This document shows positions 42,101-52,246 of a DNA stretch of 64,000 nt, piece by piece. The notes beneath the pieces were generated by a model. The model was not told the DNA's origin. It saw only the letters and a list, made by a program, of their open reading frames with translations, and made no database searches. This stretch comes from Haloarchaeobius sp. HME9146 (GTDB lineage: Archaea; Halobacteriota; Halobacteria; Halobacteriales; Natrialbaceae): the NCBI RefSeq assembly GCF_025399835.1, contig NZ_JAODVR010000001.1, forward strand, positions 868,001 to 932,000, written 5' to 3'. Within the stretch, counting starts at the first letter, position 1. Each line of letters begins with the position of its first letter. The translations under genes were made by a program, and so were the position numbers.

Positions 42101-42131
42101 GTTCGAACCGACCGATTCCGTCCTGCGCCAT
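39120..42131 (-). CDS. Bat-type regulator (REC-GAF-PAS-GAF-GAF-BAT-HTH10)
   Basis: A 1003-residue soluble protein. It has a receiver domain (residues 20-130, phosphoacceptor Asp in CIVSDYDMPQMNG, Lys in YLQKKPG), a GAF domain (about 165-310), PAS (about 320-430), GAF (about 440-570) and another GAF (about 600-750). A bacterio-opsin-activator (BAT) region follows, ending in an HTH_10 DNA-binding domain (LTERQFEALQAAFYAGFYAW, LADALDVTPPTYHYHLRAAE). It lacks a histidine kinase core. It should integrate redox, light or small-molecule signals with phosphorylation and control transcription. Target genes are unknown. Confidence 0.88.
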   Translation of the reverse strand: MAQDGIGRFERREAPIDEVTVLFVDNDPDFADVSKAMLEREQPGLDVVPVPNGEAALTAIDDGQPVDCIVSDYDMPQMNGLELLESVRERDDRLPFILFTGKGSEEIASEAIAAGVTQYLQKKPGRDRFTLLANQIGNAVSQYRTESALRDRVRQQEAVAAIGQQALNEPQLDVLFETTVRRVARALDVSHVRVLRRHESTGELLPEAEVGWTAEADPSAQARHVVDNTDTPVVVVDDVDEETRFEPNDVMVDAAVRSGACVAIGLRGETWGVLEAHATSHRKFTQDDVTFLQNVATVLASAVERTVIEDERRESSERYRTLVEVSPNPILVHRNLDVVYANPAVVSLLGAESAEAVLEKSVSDIIHATELEEVESIISEVERGAIEPTRRERRIVTEDGTVKHVETTSRAIEYEGEQAVLTIATDITERKQYEQTLNTLHETTRVLMRAETYEDICETTAGTAADLLGLSAMVVYQFDSEVGRLEPVATTPSTADLLESPPAIERGDSNVWSAFSAGESQYFSDVSDGDGGLCAGVESELVIPLGTHGAIVAASGVVDGFDESTIEMLHILAANTEAALDRAEREQLLRDHDQTLSQQNEELRKLNHTNKIVRDVNRAVAQASTRREIEQAVCDRLADADPYVCTWVGEVDAATESVSPLVWADADANYMDRVGDTPEAATPEGELCRRASEEQSVQVVENVLNTPNWEDRRTESLTYGFQTVVAVPLVDNERVYSVLVLHVSTPETVTDREVEVLAELGQTIGYAIHAIERTRALVTDSRIELEFLVEDERLSFSRLSAEVGGTLALDGAIARPDGTHLCFITVTGVAPETVEETVADWSAVTSITRITEDEDEQRTLFELRLVEPRLFELLREYDGSLRELEATEGVTELLVDLPQGGDTRGLWNDIQETYPGTELGARRETTSSARKTRDLRTWVENELTERQFEALQAAFYAGFYAWPRGVTGEKLADALDVTPPTYHYHLRAAERKLVESVFESDSN

Positions 42132-42470
42132 GCCCCTGTCTACGACCGGAGGGTACTAAACAATTAGAGTCGCGTGTGAGACAGTAGACAGGTCTGTCGA
42201 TAAAATCGCCTGCCTGCTCGGTGGTGGTCGTATCCCGCCCTTCCTGTTGGGCGTACAACAGCACTCGCTGCTTCTGGTGAGCCCGTTCGGAGTACTGTGA
42301 GAGAGTTCACTCGAAAAGCGCCTGAGGCGGGATTTGAACCTCGCTCGCACGGTCTCGCTAACGCGAGCTGCGTGCTCGCTGGTTCAAATCCCTTGTCGGC
42401 GTGTTCGACGAACTCGTTGTGCTCGCAACACAGCAAAGCTGGTTGCTCGTGGGTTGAGTTCGTCAGAAAG
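42132..42470. other. intergenic region with tRNA-Asp remnant and palindrome
   Basis: No gene. The upstream part contains the promoter of the Bat-type gene (aacaattagag around 42159-42169 resembles the taattagag motifs at its 3' side, 39090 and 39117). At 42319-42392 lies a palindrome: GGGATTTGAACC (42329-42340) opposed to GGTTCAAATCCC (42381-42392) around a GCTCGC-rich hairpin. Its left arm continues into a tRNA-Asp-like acceptor (GCGCCTGAGGC), so it is a tRNA 3'-end remnant. Confidence 0.6.
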
Positions 42471-42543
42471 CGCCCGAGGCGGGATTTGAACCCGCGTCAC
42501 GACCGTGACAGGGTCGTATGATGGGCCACTACACCACCCGGGC
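42471..42543 (-). tRNA. tRNA-Asp (GTC), copy 1
   Basis: On the minus strand: acceptor GCCCGGG paired with CTCGGGC (one G-U), discriminator G, anticodon arm CGACC-CTGTCAC-GGTCG with anticodon GTC, T-loop TTCAAAT. CCA is not encoded. It is identical to the copy at 43636-43708 over the full 73 bases as far as I can read. Confidence 0.95.
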
Positions 42544-42689
42544 TCCCTGCACTCATTGCTAACTGCCGGGTACTTTTATGCCTTTTCAATCGTCGGCCCT
42601 GTGCCCCGCGTTCTCACTGCGCTCGAAATCGCGAGCCGGCGGCTATGCGGTCGGGACTGAAAGAATGTATCTACGAAGGTCGCCGAGTC

Positions 42690-42884
42690 TTAGAGACGGA
42701 CGACGTTCGCGGCGCGCGGACCCTTGGGGGAGTCCTCGATTTCGAATTCGATCTCTTCGCCCTCTTCGAGGTCCGGTCCGCCAACGTCCTCCATGTGGAA
42801 GAAAACGTCCTCGTCCGCGTCCTCGGTGTCGATAAAGCCGTAACCGCCAGTGTCGTTGAAGAAGTCAACCTTGCCTGTCGCCAT
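42690..42884 (-). CDS. cspA: cold-shock domain protein, CspA type (copy 6)
   Basis: A 64-residue cold-shock protein ([20 protein letters not shown]) with intact RNP1 and RNP2. It differs from copy 1 mainly at EGEEIEF and RAANVVRL. It lies 20 kb from the other five, between two tRNA-Asp genes and next to a PD-(D/E)XK gene on the same strand, 86 bases from that gene's stop. A longer upstream frame (to 43244) overlaps that gene and is not credible. Confidence 0.95.
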   Translation of the reverse strand: MATGKVDFFNDTGGYGFIDTEDADEDVFFHMEDVGGPDLEEGEEIEFEIEDSPKGPRAANVVRL

Positions 42885-42970
42885 TGCCTCTGATGAGACC
42901 GGCCCCGGACGGATAAGGGTTCCGAGAGGTGAAGTACCACGATTCGGTGGTTCTGGCGAATCGACAGCGG

Positions 42971-43390
42971 TCACCCGAACCGATGGGAGACCTCGTACTC
43001 GGCTGCCCAGTTGATTCGGGACCGTGGTGCCTTCGGATGGGGGTCCTCGACGCGGAGCCGCATCTCTCCGGACCCGGTGTCTGCGATCGGAACCCAGTAG
43101 ACCTGCTCCATCTCTCGCGAGTGGACCGCGTACGCGTCGATCTCGTCCGCGGTGTAGTCCGTGTTCACCCGTCCGTCGGTGCCGACGGTCGAACTGTAGA
43201 GCTTGAACCGAACCGCGCCGTTCACCCAGCTTCCGGTCTTGCACTGCACGCGGTAGCAGTCGTCACCGTCGTCGACGACCATATCGTACCGGTCGCTGTC
43301 GCCGAACGGGACCGAGACGGAGAGACCCAGGCGCATCAGTGCGCCGAGAATGACCGCCTCAGTCTCGTCCCCTTTTCGAGATGGATTCAT
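42971..43390 (-). CDS. PD-(D/E)XK endonuclease-like protein
   Basis: A 139-residue protein: MNPSRKGDETEAVILGALMR, then the active-site pattern Asp in DRYDMVVDDGDDCYRVQCKTG (D...D, then Q-C-K) and SWVNGAVRFKLYSST. This resembles the group-I-intron-associated PD-(D/E)XK family (PF11645), whose members include homing-type enzymes such as I-Ssp6803I. Its position between duplicated tRNA-Asp genes makes a mobility role conceivable, but free-standing members are common in haloarchaea without known function. Confidence 0.75.
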   Translation of the reverse strand: MNPSRKGDETEAVILGALMRLGLSVSVPFGDSDRYDMVVDDGDDCYRVQCKTGSWVNGAVRFKLYSSTVGTDGRVNTDYTADEIDAYAVHSREMEQVYWVPIADTGSGEMRLRVEDPHPKAPRSRINWAAEYEVSHRFG

Positions 43391-43484
43391 GCCGATGCTG
43401 AGTCGATATCGTTGATAATCTCTCGGTCGGAGACGCCGCTGGTCGACGCTGGGGGCAGACCGCTCGTGGAGTTGAAATCGAAGA

Positions 43485-43562
43485 AGTGCCCGAGGCGGGA
43501 TTTGAACCTCACTCGCACGGTCTCGCTAACGCGAGCTGCGTGCTCGCTGGTTCAAATCCCTT
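43485..43562. repeat. second tRNA-Asp remnant with T-arm palindrome
   Basis: GGGATTTGAACC (43497-43508) is opposed to GGTTCAAATCCC (43549-43560) around the same GCTCGC-rich centre as at 42329-42392. From 43512 to 43560 the sequence is nearly identical to the first copy. The left arm continues into GCCCGAGGC, the tRNA-Asp acceptor end. Confidence 0.65.
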
Positions 43563-43635
43563 TGTCTGTGGCTTTCTCGCTCACGGAGACGAGCACACGC
43601 TACGCGGTGCTCGTTGGAATAGTTCGCTCGAAAAG

Positions 43636-43708
43636 CGCCCGAGGCGGGATTTGAACCCGCGTCACGACCGTGACAGGGTCGTATGATGGGCCACTACACC
43701 ACCCGGGC
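43636..43708 (-). tRNA. tRNA-Asp (GTC), copy 2
   Basis: It has the same 73-base cloverleaf as copy 1, with anticodon GTC. The two genes, each followed on the minus strand by the T-arm palindrome, form a direct repeat of about 230 bases. The repeat flanks cspA copy 6 and the PD-(D/E)XK gene. Confidence 0.95.
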
Positions 43709-43989
43709 TCCCTGCAACCATTCGTTTCGCAGTCGCAGTATTAAGGCTTTCCAATCGATGGACGTGTGGTAGGGGAGGCCGTGGGGCAAACCATTTAGTA
43801 CAGTAGTACAATCGTGAGACTGTAACATCTATTCGCAACTGGGACACCTCGGTCCTGCGAACCCCCGTCGGATTGACGGGAACCGATAGCGCTAAGTCTC
43901 GGACGACTTGGCAAGCGTTAAATGGGTCCCACTAATAGTGACCTGTAGTATCTCGTGACAGCCGCTTCTCCCTCTGGCCAGACACACCC

Positions 43990-44217
43990 ATGGTAGACGT
44001 AAGCCAACATGAAATGGTTCCGGAGCACACCATCCTCGACGAGGACGAGCTCGAGGACGTGCTTACGGAGTACGACATCGATAGTACAGACCTTCCGAAG
44101 ATCAAGCGCACGGACCCTGCGCTCCCCGACGATGCCGAGGTCAACGACGTGATCAAAGTCGTTCGGAACTCGCGAACAACAGACGAAGCCGTAGTATACC
44201 GACTCGTGGTGGAGTGA
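43990..44217 (+). CDS. rpoH: RNA polymerase subunit H (Rpo5)
   Basis: A 75-residue protein homologous to the C-terminal domain of eukaryotic RPB5: [20 protein letters not shown] and [39 protein letters not shown]. It forms the lower jaw of the archaeal polymerase. As first gene of the rpo operon it is followed after 3 bases by rpoB2. A TATA-like gttaaatgg (43917-43925) lies about 70 bases upstream. Confidence 0.97.
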   Translation: MVDVSQHEMVPEHTILDEDELEDVLTEYDIDSTDLPKIKRTDPALPDDAEVNDVIKVVRNSRTTDEAVVYRLVVE

Positions 44218-44220
44218 ATA

Positions 44221-45786
44221 ATGGACCGATCAAAACGACGCGCGATTTCGAAGGAGTACTTCTCGAAGGACAGACTCGCAGAGCACCACTTCCGGTCGTT
44301 CAACGCGTTCCTGACGCGTGGCATGCAGGAGGTCGTCGACGAGAAGGCGACCATCGAGACGGACATCGGCGACAAGGAAGGCGAGGAACCGGTCCACGTG
44401 GAGCTGGGCGACGTTCGCGTCGTGACCCCGCGTGTGCGTGAGGCCGACGGTTCCGAAGAACTGCTGTACCCGCAGGAGGCTCGCCTGCGCAACATCACCT
44501 ACTCCGCACCCGTGTTCATGGAGATGTCCATCGTGAAGGGCGAGGAAGGTGAAGAGCGCGTGGTGGACTCCACGGAGACCAAGGTGGGACGGATGCCCAT
44601 CATGGTCGGCTCCGAGAAGTGTAACATCGCGGGCTTCTCCGACGAGGAACTCATCGAGATCGGTGAGGACCCCGCCGACCCCGGTGGCTACTTCATCGTC
44701 AACGGGTCCGAGCGCGTCCTGATGACGAGCGAGGACCTCGCGCCGAACAAGATCCTCGCGGAGTACGACACCAAGTACGGTGACGAGATCCAGGTCGCGA
44801 AGACGTTCAGCCAGCGCCGTGGCTACCGTGCCCTGGTGCTGACCGAGCGGAACCGTGAGGGCCTGCTCGAGGTCTCGTTCCCGTCGGTCTCGGGGAGCAT
44901 CAACTTCGTGACGCTCGTGCGTGCGCTCGGACTCGAATCCGACGAGGAGATCGTCCACCGCGTCAGCGACGACCCCGAGGTCGTCAAGTACATGCTGGAG
45001 AACCTGGAGGCCGCCGAGGTCCAGTCCCAGGAGGAAGCCATCGAGAAGCTCGGGAAGCGCGTCGCCTCCGGGCAGGGCAAGAACTACCAGCTCAAGCGTG
45101 CGAACTACGTCATCGACCGCTACCTCCTCCCGCACCTCCACGAGGACGGCGTCGAGGAAGAGGACGTTCGCATCAACAAGGCGTTCTACCTCTGCCGGAT
45201 GGCCGAGGCGTGTTTCGAGCTCGCACTGCAGCGTCGCGACTCGGACGACAAGGACCACTACGCCAACAAGCGGCTCAAGGTCTCGGGCGACCTGATGAAG
45301 GACCTGTTCCGGACCGCGCTGAACAAGCTGGCGCGTGACGTGAAGTACCAGCTCGAACGCGCGAACATGCGCAACCGGCAGCTGTCGGTCAACACGGTCG
45401 TTCGATCCGACGTGCTGACCGAGCGGCTGGAGCACCCCATCGCGACGGGGAACTGGGTGGGTGGCCGCTCCGGTGTCTCCCAGCTGGTCGACCGGACGGA
45501 CTTCATGGGTGTGCTGTCTCACCTGCGTCGCCTGCGCTCGCCGCTCTCGCGGTCGCAGCCGCACTTCGAGGCACGTGACCTGCACGCGACCCAGTGGGGT
45601 CGCATCTGTCCCTCCGAGACGCCGGAGGGACCGAACTGTGGGCTGGTGAAGAACTTCGCCCAGGCCATGGAGCTGTCGCAGAACATCGAAGACGAACAGG
45701 AGCTCAAGCGCGAGCTCGCGTCGATGGGGGTACAGGGTATCCCCGGACTCGAGGGACAGGGAACGGAGCAACCCGCGGACGACTAA
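44221..45786 (+). CDS. rpoB2: RNA polymerase subunit B'' (Rpo2N)
   Basis: A 521-residue N-terminal half of the split second-largest subunit: [42 protein letters not shown], and the end [36 protein letters not shown] that forms part of the fork region. The split between B'' and B' is typical of euryarchaea. It is translated directly upstream of B', with a 4-base gap. Confidence 0.97.
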   Translation: MDRSKRRAISKEYFSKDRLAEHHFRSFNAFLTRGMQEVVDEKATIETDIGDKEGEEPVHVELGDVRVVTPRVREADGSEELLYPQEARLRNITYSAPVFMEMSIVKGEEGEERVVDSTETKVGRMPIMVGSEKCNIAGFSDEELIEIGEDPADPGGYFIVNGSERVLMTSEDLAPNKILAEYDTKYGDEIQVAKTFSQRRGYRALVLTERNREGLLEVSFPSVSGSINFVTLVRALGLESDEEIVHRVSDDPEVVKYMLENLEAAEVQSQEEAIEKLGKRVASGQGKNYQLKRANYVIDRYLLPHLHEDGVEEEDVRINKAFYLCRMAEACFELALQRRDSDDKDHYANKRLKVSGDLMKDLFRTALNKLARDVKYQLERANMRNRQLSVNTVVRSDVLTERLEHPIATGNWVGGRSGVSQLVDRTDFMGVLSHLRRLRSPLSRSQPHFEARDLHATQWGRICPSETPEGPNCGLVKNFAQAMELSQNIEDEQELKRELASMGVQGIPGLEGQGTEQPADD

Positions 45787-45790
45787 ACAA

Positions 45791-47620
45791 ATGGCAAGCC
45801 AACAGCGAGAAGCGAAAGTCTACGTCAACGGTAGTCTGGTCGGGACACATCCCGAACCACACCAGCTAGCAGAACAGATTCGAGAGGCCCGACGCCTGGG
45901 TGACGTCTCCGAGATGGTCAACGTCTCGGTGAAAGACCGTACCCGGGAGGTCATCATCAACGCGGACGCCGGTCGTGCCCGCCGTCCGCTGCTCGTCGTC
46001 GAGGACGGCGAGCCGCTCATCTCCGAGGAGGAGTTCGAGGCGGTCCAGAACGGCGAGCTGGAGTTCGACGACCTCGTCGAACACGGCTACGTCGAGTTCA
46101 TCGACGCCGAGGAGGAAGAGGACATCTACGTGGCGGTCGATACCGACGACCTCAACGAGGACCACACGCACCTCGAGGTCGACCCGCAGCTCATCTTCGG
46201 TATCGGTGCAGGGATGATTCCGTACCCGGAGCACAACGCGTCGCCGCGTATTACCATGGGTGCAGGGATGATCAAGCAGTCGCTGGGGCTGCCCGCGGCG
46301 AACTACCGCATCCGCCCGGACACCCGCCAGCATCTGCTGCACTACCCGCAGCTCTCGATGGTGAAGACCCAGACCACCGAGCAGATCGGCTACGACGACC
46401 GCCCGGCGGCCCAGAACTTCACCGTCGCGGTCATGTCCTACGAGGGCTTCAACATCGAGGACGCACTGGTCCTGAACGGCGGCTCCGTGGACCGCGCGCT
46501 CGCTCGCTCGCACTTCTTCCGTACCTACGAGGGCGAGGAGCGCCGCTACCCCGGTGGCCAGGAGGACCGCTTCGAGATTCCGAGCCAGGACGTGCGCGGT
46601 GCACGCGGTGAGGACGCGTACACGCACCTGGACGAGGACGGCCTCGTCAACCCCGAGACGCGCGTCGGCGAGAACGACGTGCTGCTCGGCAAGACGTCGC
46701 CGCCGCGATTCCTCGAGGAACCGGACGACATGGGTGGGCTCTCGCCGCAGAAGCGCCGGGAGACCTCGGTGACGATGCGCTCCGGTGAGTCCGGTGTCGT
46801 CGACACCGTCACCCTGATGGAGGGCGAGGACGGCTCGAAGCTCTCGAAGGTGTCCGTGCGCGACCAGCGTATCCCGGAACTCGGGGACAAGTTCGCGTCG
46901 CGACACGGCCAGAAGGGTGTCGTCGGTCACATCGCACCCCAGGAGGACATGCCCTTCACGCAGGAGGGTGTGGTCCCGGACCTCATCGTCAACCCGCACG
47001 CGCTGCCGTCACGCATGACGGTCGGCCACGTGCTGGAGATGCTCGGCGGCAAGGTCGGCGCACTCGAAGGCCGGCGTGTCGACGGGACGCCCTTCACGGG
47101 CGAGGACGAGTGGGAGATCCGCGGCGGCCTCGAAGAGGCCGGCTTCAAGTCCTCTGGCAAGGAGATCATGTACTCCGGCGTCACCGGCGAGAAGATTGAA
47201 GCGGAGATCTTCGTCGGGGTCATCTTCTACCAGAAGCTCTACCACATGGTCTCGAACAAGCTGCACGCCCGTTCGCGCGGGCCGGTGCAGGTGCTCACGC
47301 GCCAGCCGACCGAGGGTCGTGCCCGCGAGGGTGGCCTGCGTGTCGGTGAGATGGAACGTGACGTGCTCATCGGACACGGTGCCGCGATGGCGCTCAAGGA
47401 GCGTCTGCTCGACGAGTCCGACCGCGAGTTCATCAACGTGTGTGGCCAGTGTGGGATGAGCGCGGTCGAGAACGTCGACCAGCGCCGTGTCTACTGCCCG
47501 AACTGTGGCGAGGAGACGGACATCCACGAGATAGAGATGTCCTACGCGTTCAAGCTCCTCCTCGACGAGATGAAGGCGCTCGGTATCGCCCCGCGACTGG
47601 AACTGGAGGACGCAGTCTAA
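45791..47620 (+). CDS. rpoB1: RNA polymerase subunit B' (Rpo2C)
   Basis: A 609-residue C-terminal half of the second-largest subunit. It has the hybrid-binding and flap regions ([20 protein letters not shown]), the catalytic-site lysine/arginine region ([35 protein letters not shown]) and a C-terminal zinc ribbon ([25 protein letters not shown]). It contributes residues to NTP binding and the clamp. Operon position two bases before rpoA1. Confidence 0.97.
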   Translation: MASQQREAKVYVNGSLVGTHPEPHQLAEQIREARRLGDVSEMVNVSVKDRTREVIINADAGRARRPLLVVEDGEPLISEEEFEAVQNGELEFDDLVEHGYVEFIDAEEEEDIYVAVDTDDLNEDHTHLEVDPQLIFGIGAGMIPYPEHNASPRITMGAGMIKQSLGLPAANYRIRPDTRQHLLHYPQLSMVKTQTTEQIGYDDRPAAQNFTVAVMSYEGFNIEDALVLNGGSVDRALARSHFFRTYEGEERRYPGGQEDRFEIPSQDVRGARGEDAYTHLDEDGLVNPETRVGENDVLLGKTSPPRFLEEPDDMGGLSPQKRRETSVTMRSGESGVVDTVTLMEGEDGSKLSKVSVRDQRIPELGDKFASRHGQKGVVGHIAPQEDMPFTQEGVVPDLIVNPHALPSRMTVGHVLEMLGGKVGALEGRRVDGTPFTGEDEWEIRGGLEEAGFKSSGKEIMYSGVTGEKIEAEIFVGVIFYQKLYHMVSNKLHARSRGPVQVLTRQPTEGRAREGGLRVGEMERDVLIGHGAAMALKERLLDESDREFINVCGQCGMSAVENVDQRRVYCPNCGEETDIHEIEMSYAFKLLLDEMKALGIAPRLELEDAV

Positions 47621-47621
47621 C

Positions 47622-50561
47622 ATGGTAAGCTCACAGACACCGAAGGAGATCGGCGAGATCAACTTCGGACTCATGGACCCGGAGGAGTACCGAGAGATGT
47701 CCGCCACGAAGATCATCACGGCGGACACCTACGACGACGACGGCTTCCCCATCGACATGGGGCTGATGGACCCGCGCCTGGGCGTCATCGACCCCGGCCT
47801 GGAGTGCAAGACGTGCGGGAAGCACTCCGGCTCCTGTAACGGGCACTTCGGTCACATCGAGCTGGCCGCGCCCGTCATCCACGTCGGGTTCACGAAGCTC
47901 ATCCGTCGCCTGCTCCGCGGGACCTGCCGCGAGTGCGCACGCCTCTGTCTCACCGAGGACGAGAAAGAGGAGTTCCGCGAGCAGCTCACCCAGACGCGAC
48001 GACTCAGCGGCGACCTCAACGACGTGACGAAGGCCGCCATCCGGCAGGCCCGCAAGAAGGACCGCTGTCCGCACTGTGGCGAGATCCAGTTCGACATCCA
48101 GCACGAGAAGCCGACCACGTACTACGAGGTCCAGCAGGTCCTCACTGGTGAATACTCCCAGCGCATCGCCGCCGCGATGCAGCCCGACCCCGACGACGAG
48201 GACGACGAGGGGATGGGCCGCGAGGAGCTCGCCAACGAGACCGGCATCGACCTCTCGCGTGTCAACCAGATCCTCTCGGGCGAGTTCCGCCCGCGGGAGT
48301 CCGACCGCAAGAAGCTGGAGAAGGCACTGGACATCGACCTGACCGAGGAGGACATGAACAAGCTGATGCCCTCGGACATCCGCGACTGGTTCGAGGACAT
48401 CCCGGACGAGGACATCGAGGTGCTGGGTATCAGCTCCGAGAAGTCCCGCCCCGAGTGGATGATCCTGACGGTGCTGCCGGTCCCGCCGGTCACCGCCCGT
48501 CCCTCCATCACGCTGGACAACGGCCAGCGCTCCGAGGACGACCTGACCCACAAGCTGGTCGACATCATCCGCATCAACCAGCGGTTCATGGAGAACCGCG
48601 AGGCCGGTGCACCGCAGCTCATCATCGAGGACCTGTGGGAGCTGCTCCAGTACCACGTCACGACGTTCATGGACAACGAGATCTCGGGGACGCCGCCGGC
48701 GCGACACCGCTCCGGCCGCCCGCTGAAGACGCTCTCCCAGCGCCTGAAGGGCAAGGAGGGTCGCTTCCGTGGCTCGCTCTCCGGGAAGCGTGTGAACTTC
48801 TCGGCGCGTACCGTCATCTCGCCGGACCCGACGCTCTCGCTGAACGAGGTCGGTGTCCCGGACCGGGTCGCAAAGGAGATGACCCAGACGATGAACGTCA
48901 CCGAGCGCAACATCGAGGACGCCCGGCGCTACGTCCGTAACGGCCCCGAGGGCCACCCGGGCGCGAACTACGTCCGCCGTGACGACGGCCGTCGCCTGAA
49001 GGTGACCGAGAAGAACTGCGAGGAGCTCGCCGAGAAGATCCTCCCCGGCTGGGAGGTCAACCGGCACCTCATCGACGGTGACATCGTCGTCTTCAACCGG
49101 CAGCCGTCCCTGCACCGGATGTCCATCATGGCCCACGAGGTCGTGGTGATGCCGTACAAGACGTTCCGCCTCAACACCGTCGTCTGCCCGCCGTACAACG
49201 CAGACTTCGACGGTGACGAGATGAACATGCACGCCCTGCAGAACGAGGAGGCTCGCGCCGAGGCGCGCGTCCTCATGCGCGTGCAGGAGCAGATTCTCAG
49301 CCCGCGCTTCGGGCAGAACATCATCGGTGCCATCCAGGACCACATCAGTGGCACCTACCTGCTCACCCACGACAACCCGCAGTTCAACGAGACGCAGGCG
49401 CTCGACCTGCTGCGTGCGACCCGCATCGACGAGCTGCCGGAGCCGACCGGCCACGACGACGCGGACCGCCCGTACTGGACGGGTCGCCAGCTCTTCTCCG
49501 AGCTGCTCCCGGACGACCTGAACATGGAGTTCACGTCGAACACGGGCGACACGGTCGTCATCGAGGACGGCCAGATGATCGAGGGCACCATCGACGAGGA
49601 CGGCGTCGGTGCCTTCGGTGGCGAGGTCGTCGACACCATCGCGAAGGTGTACGGCATGACGCGTGCCCGTATCTTCATCAACGAGGTCGGCGCGCTCGCG
49701 ATGCGTTCCATCATGCACTTCGGGTTCTCCATCGGTATCGACAACGAGACGATTCCGGAGGAGGCCCAGGAGCGCATCGACGAGACCATCGGCGACGCGT
49801 ACGACCGCGTCGAGGAGCTCATCACGACGTACGAGGCGGGCGAGCTCGAATCCCTGCCCGGTCGGACCGTCGACGAGACGCTCGAGATGAAGATCATGCA
49901 GACGCTCGGGAAGGCCCGTGACAACGCCGGTGACATCGCGGAAGAGCACTTCCAGGACGACAACCCGGCGGTCGTCATGGCCAACTCCGGTGCCCGTGGG
50001 TCGATGCTCAACCTGACCCAGATGGCCGGCTGTGTCGGCCAGCAGGCAGTCCGGGGCGAGCGCATCAACCGTGGCTACGAGGACCGCACCCTGAGCCACT
50101 ACCAGAAGGACGACCTGAGTGCGGAGGCACACGGCTTCGTCGAGCACTCCTACACCGGCGGCCTGACCCCGCGTGAGTTCTTCTTCCACGCGATGGGTGG
50201 CCGCGAGGGGCTGGTCGACACGGCAGTCCGTACCTCCAAGTCCGGGTACCTGCAGCGCCGGCTCATCAACGCGCTCTCCGAGCTGGAGACGCAGTACGAC
50301 GGCACGGTTCGGGACACCTCGGACACCATCGTCCAGTTCGAGTTCGGTGAGGACGGTACCTCGCCGACGAAGGTCGCGTACGACGACGAACACGGTATCG
50401 ACGTGGACCAGATCGCGGACCGCGTGATCGAAGCGGAGTTCGAGGACGAGGACTCCAAGCTGGAGTTCCTCGGCGACAAGGCGCGCCCGACCAACCTCTC
50501 CGAGCACGCCGACTCACGTCGTAACCCCGACCTCCTGCAGGGGGTGGAATCAGATGACTGA
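47622..50561 (+). CDS. rpoA1: RNA polymerase subunit A' (Rpo1N) with HTH-like insertion
   Basis: A 979-residue N-terminal part of the largest subunit. It has zinc-binding clamp cysteines ([25 protein letters not shown]), the metal-binding catalytic loop [10 protein letters not shown], and the bridge-helix region near the C-terminal end ([20 protein letters not shown]). It is longer than many archaeal A' proteins because residues about 190-260 hold a very acidic segment and a Cro-like helix-turn-helix ([20 protein letters not shown]). It overlaps rpoA2 by 8 bases. Confidence 0.97.
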   Translation: MVSSQTPKEIGEINFGLMDPEEYREMSATKIITADTYDDDGFPIDMGLMDPRLGVIDPGLECKTCGKHSGSCNGHFGHIELAAPVIHVGFTKLIRRLLRGTCRECARLCLTEDEKEEFREQLTQTRRLSGDLNDVTKAAIRQARKKDRCPHCGEIQFDIQHEKPTTYYEVQQVLTGEYSQRIAAAMQPDPDDEDDEGMGREELANETGIDLSRVNQILSGEFRPRESDRKKLEKALDIDLTEEDMNKLMPSDIRDWFEDIPDEDIEVLGISSEKSRPEWMILTVLPVPPVTARPSITLDNGQRSEDDLTHKLVDIIRINQRFMENREAGAPQLIIEDLWELLQYHVTTFMDNEISGTPPARHRSGRPLKTLSQRLKGKEGRFRGSLSGKRVNFSARTVISPDPTLSLNEVGVPDRVAKEMTQTMNVTERNIEDARRYVRNGPEGHPGANYVRRDDGRRLKVTEKNCEELAEKILPGWEVNRHLIDGDIVVFNRQPSLHRMSIMAHEVVVMPYKTFRLNTVVCPPYNADFDGDEMNMHALQNEEARAEARVLMRVQEQILSPRFGQNIIGAIQDHISGTYLLTHDNPQFNETQALDLLRATRIDELPEPTGHDDADRPYWTGRQLFSELLPDDLNMEFTSNTGDTVVIEDGQMIEGTIDEDGVGAFGGEVVDTIAKVYGMTRARIFINEVGALAMRSIMHFGFSIGIDNETIPEEAQERIDETIGDAYDRVEELITTYEAGELESLPGRTVDETLEMKIMQTLGKARDNAGDIAEEHFQDDNPAVVMANSGARGSMLNLTQMAGCVGQQAVRGERINRGYEDRTLSHYQKDDLSAEAHGFVEHSYTGGLTPREFFFHAMGGREGLVDTAVRTSKSGYLQRRLINALSELETQYDGTVRDTSDTIVQFEFGEDGTSPTKVAYDDEHGIDVDQIADRVIEAEFEDEDSKLEFLGDKARPTNLSEHADSRRNPDLLQGVESDD

Positions 50562-51759
50562 ATTCGACGTTTCCGACGACGTAGAAGCCGTCGTGGAGGA
50601 CACGGAGCTCCCGCGACGACTCAAAGACGAGGTGTACCGCACGGTCGAAGAGCGTGGTGCGACGGTCGAGCAGGCCGACGAGATCGCTCGCGCGGTCCAG
50701 CACCGCTACCTCGACACGCGGGTCGACCCGCTCGACCCCGTCGGGACGGTGAGCGCGCAGTCCATCGGGGAACCGGGGACGCAGCTCACGATGAACACGT
50801 TCCACTACGCGGGTGTCGCAGAGATCGACGTCACCCAGGGCCTGCCACGGCTCATCGAGCTGGTGGACGCCCGGAAGACGCCGGACACGCCGATGATGAC
50901 GGTGTACCTCGAGGACGAGTACGCGACGGAACGCGAGCGCGCCCACGAGGTCGTCTGGCAGATCGAGGCGACGAAGATCCTCGCACTGGGTGACATCTCG
51001 ACGAACGTCGCCGACATGCGCGTGCAGGTCAGCCTGAACCCGGACACGCTCCAGGAGCGCTGGCCGACGATGGAGAGCACCGACGAGATCGCCGGCGAGG
51101 TGGCCGACATCATCGAGGACAGCCTCGGTGTGACGACCATCCAGCAGGGGACGAACATCGAGTTCGGCCCCGAGGAGCCCAGCTACCGCGACCTGCTCCA
51201 GCTGGTCGAGGAGCTGCGCGACATCACGTTCAAGGGCATCGAGGAGGTCACCCGCGTCGTCATCCGCAAGGAGGAGACCGACGACGGCGAGGAGTTCGTC
51301 CTCTACACCGAGGGGTCGGCCTTCGGCGACGTGCTCACCATCGAGGGCGTCGACGCGTCGCGCTCGACGTGTAACAACATCCACGAGATCCACCGCGAGC
51401 TCGGCATCGAGGCGGCTCGCGAGGCCATCATCGAGGAGACGAAGAACACGCTCGAAGAGCAGGGTCTCGACGACGTGAACATCCGGCACCTGATGCTGGT
51501 CGCGGACATCATGACGAACCGTGGTGAGATCGAGTCCATCGGTCGGCACGGCATCTCCGGTTCGAAGGAGTCCGTGCTGGCGCGTGCCGCGTTCGAGGTC
51601 ACGGTCAACCACCTGCTCGACGCGGCCATCCACGGCGAGATCGACGACCTCAACGGCGTGACGGAGAACGTCATCGTCGGCAAGCCCATCAAGCTGGGCA
51701 CGGGTGACGTGAACCTCAAGATGGGTTCGGTCAGTCGCCAGCCCGAACAGGCCGACTGA
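50554..51759 (+). CDS. rpoA2: RNA polymerase subunit A'' (Rpo1C)
   Basis: A 401-residue C-terminal part of the largest subunit, including the trigger loop ([20 protein letters not shown]), jaw and the conserved [20 protein letters not shown] and [20 protein letters not shown]. It starts inside the end of rpoA1 and its stop shares a base with the nusA start, so the whole operon is translationally coupled. Confidence 0.97.
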   Translation: MTEFDVSDDVEAVVEDTELPRRLKDEVYRTVEERGATVEQADEIARAVQHRYLDTRVDPLDPVGTVSAQSIGEPGTQLTMNTFHYAGVAEIDVTQGLPRLIELVDARKTPDTPMMTVYLEDEYATERERAHEVVWQIEATKILALGDISTNVADMRVQVSLNPDTLQERWPTMESTDEIAGEVADIIEDSLGVTTIQQGTNIEFGPEEPSYRDLLQLVEELRDITFKGIEEVTRVVIRKEETDDGEEFVLYTEGSAFGDVLTIEGVDASRSTCNNIHEIHRELGIEAAREAIIEETKNTLEEQGLDDVNIRHLMLVADIMTNRGEIESIGRHGISGSKESVLARAAFEVTVNHLLDAAIHGEIDDLNGVTENVIVGKPIKLGTGDVNLKMGSVSRQPEQAD

Positions 51760-52178
51760 TGGCGATCACGCTGTCCGACGAGGCGCGCCGTATCCTGGCG
51801 CTGTTCGAAGACGTGACGGGTGCGACCGGACGCGACTGTCTGGTCGACGACGACCGGGTCGTCGTCCTCGTCGCAGCGGGCGACATGGGCGAGGCCATCG
51901 GGCCGGGGGGACAGCACGTCCGCACGTTCGAGGAGAAGCTCAAGCGCGACGTGAAACTGGTCGAGGACGCGAGCCTCGTCGAGGACTTCGTCGCGAACGC
52001 GCTCGCGCCCGCGGCGGTGTACCACGTCACCATCAGCGAGAACGGTGACACGGTCGCGTACGCGGAGGTCGCCGAGGAGGACACGGGTGTCGCCATCGGC
52101 GTCGACGGTCGCAACATCGACGCGGCGCGTCGGCTCGCGTCGCGGCACTTCGACGTGGATGACATCCAGTTGACCTGA
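51759..52178 (+). CDS. nusA: NusA-like KH protein
   Basis: A 139-residue archaeal NusA family protein consisting of two KH domains (GDMGEAIGPGGQHVRTFEEK with the GxxG loop, and VAIGVDGRNIDAARRLASRH). It lacks the N-terminal and S1 domains of bacterial NusA. It binds RNA and probably affects elongation or termination. It is the last gene of the rpo operon; TGATG couples it to rpoA2. Confidence 0.92.
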   Translation: MAITLSDEARRILALFEDVTGATGRDCLVDDDRVVVLVAAGDMGEAIGPGGQHVRTFEEKLKRDVKLVEDASLVEDFVANALAPAAVYHVTISENGDTVAYAEVAEEDTGVAIGVDGRNIDAARRLASRHFDVDDIQLT

Positions 52179-52246
52179 ATTCAGGTCGACACCTCATCTC
52201 CCAGCAGAAATTTATCTACCCCGCCGTCGTATCAGTAGTCGTTACT

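Noticed and set aside
42316-42392. Additional tRNA genes at 42319-42392 and 43485-43562
   Set aside because: Only the T-arm and acceptor 3' side of tRNA-Asp are present; no D-arm or anticodon arm can be folded.
47631-50507. Very long antisense frames, such as 958 codons opposite rpoA1, 513 opposite rpoB2 and 642 opposite EF-2
   Set aside because: High GC at third codon positions leaves the antisense frame open; the sense strands encode certain proteins.
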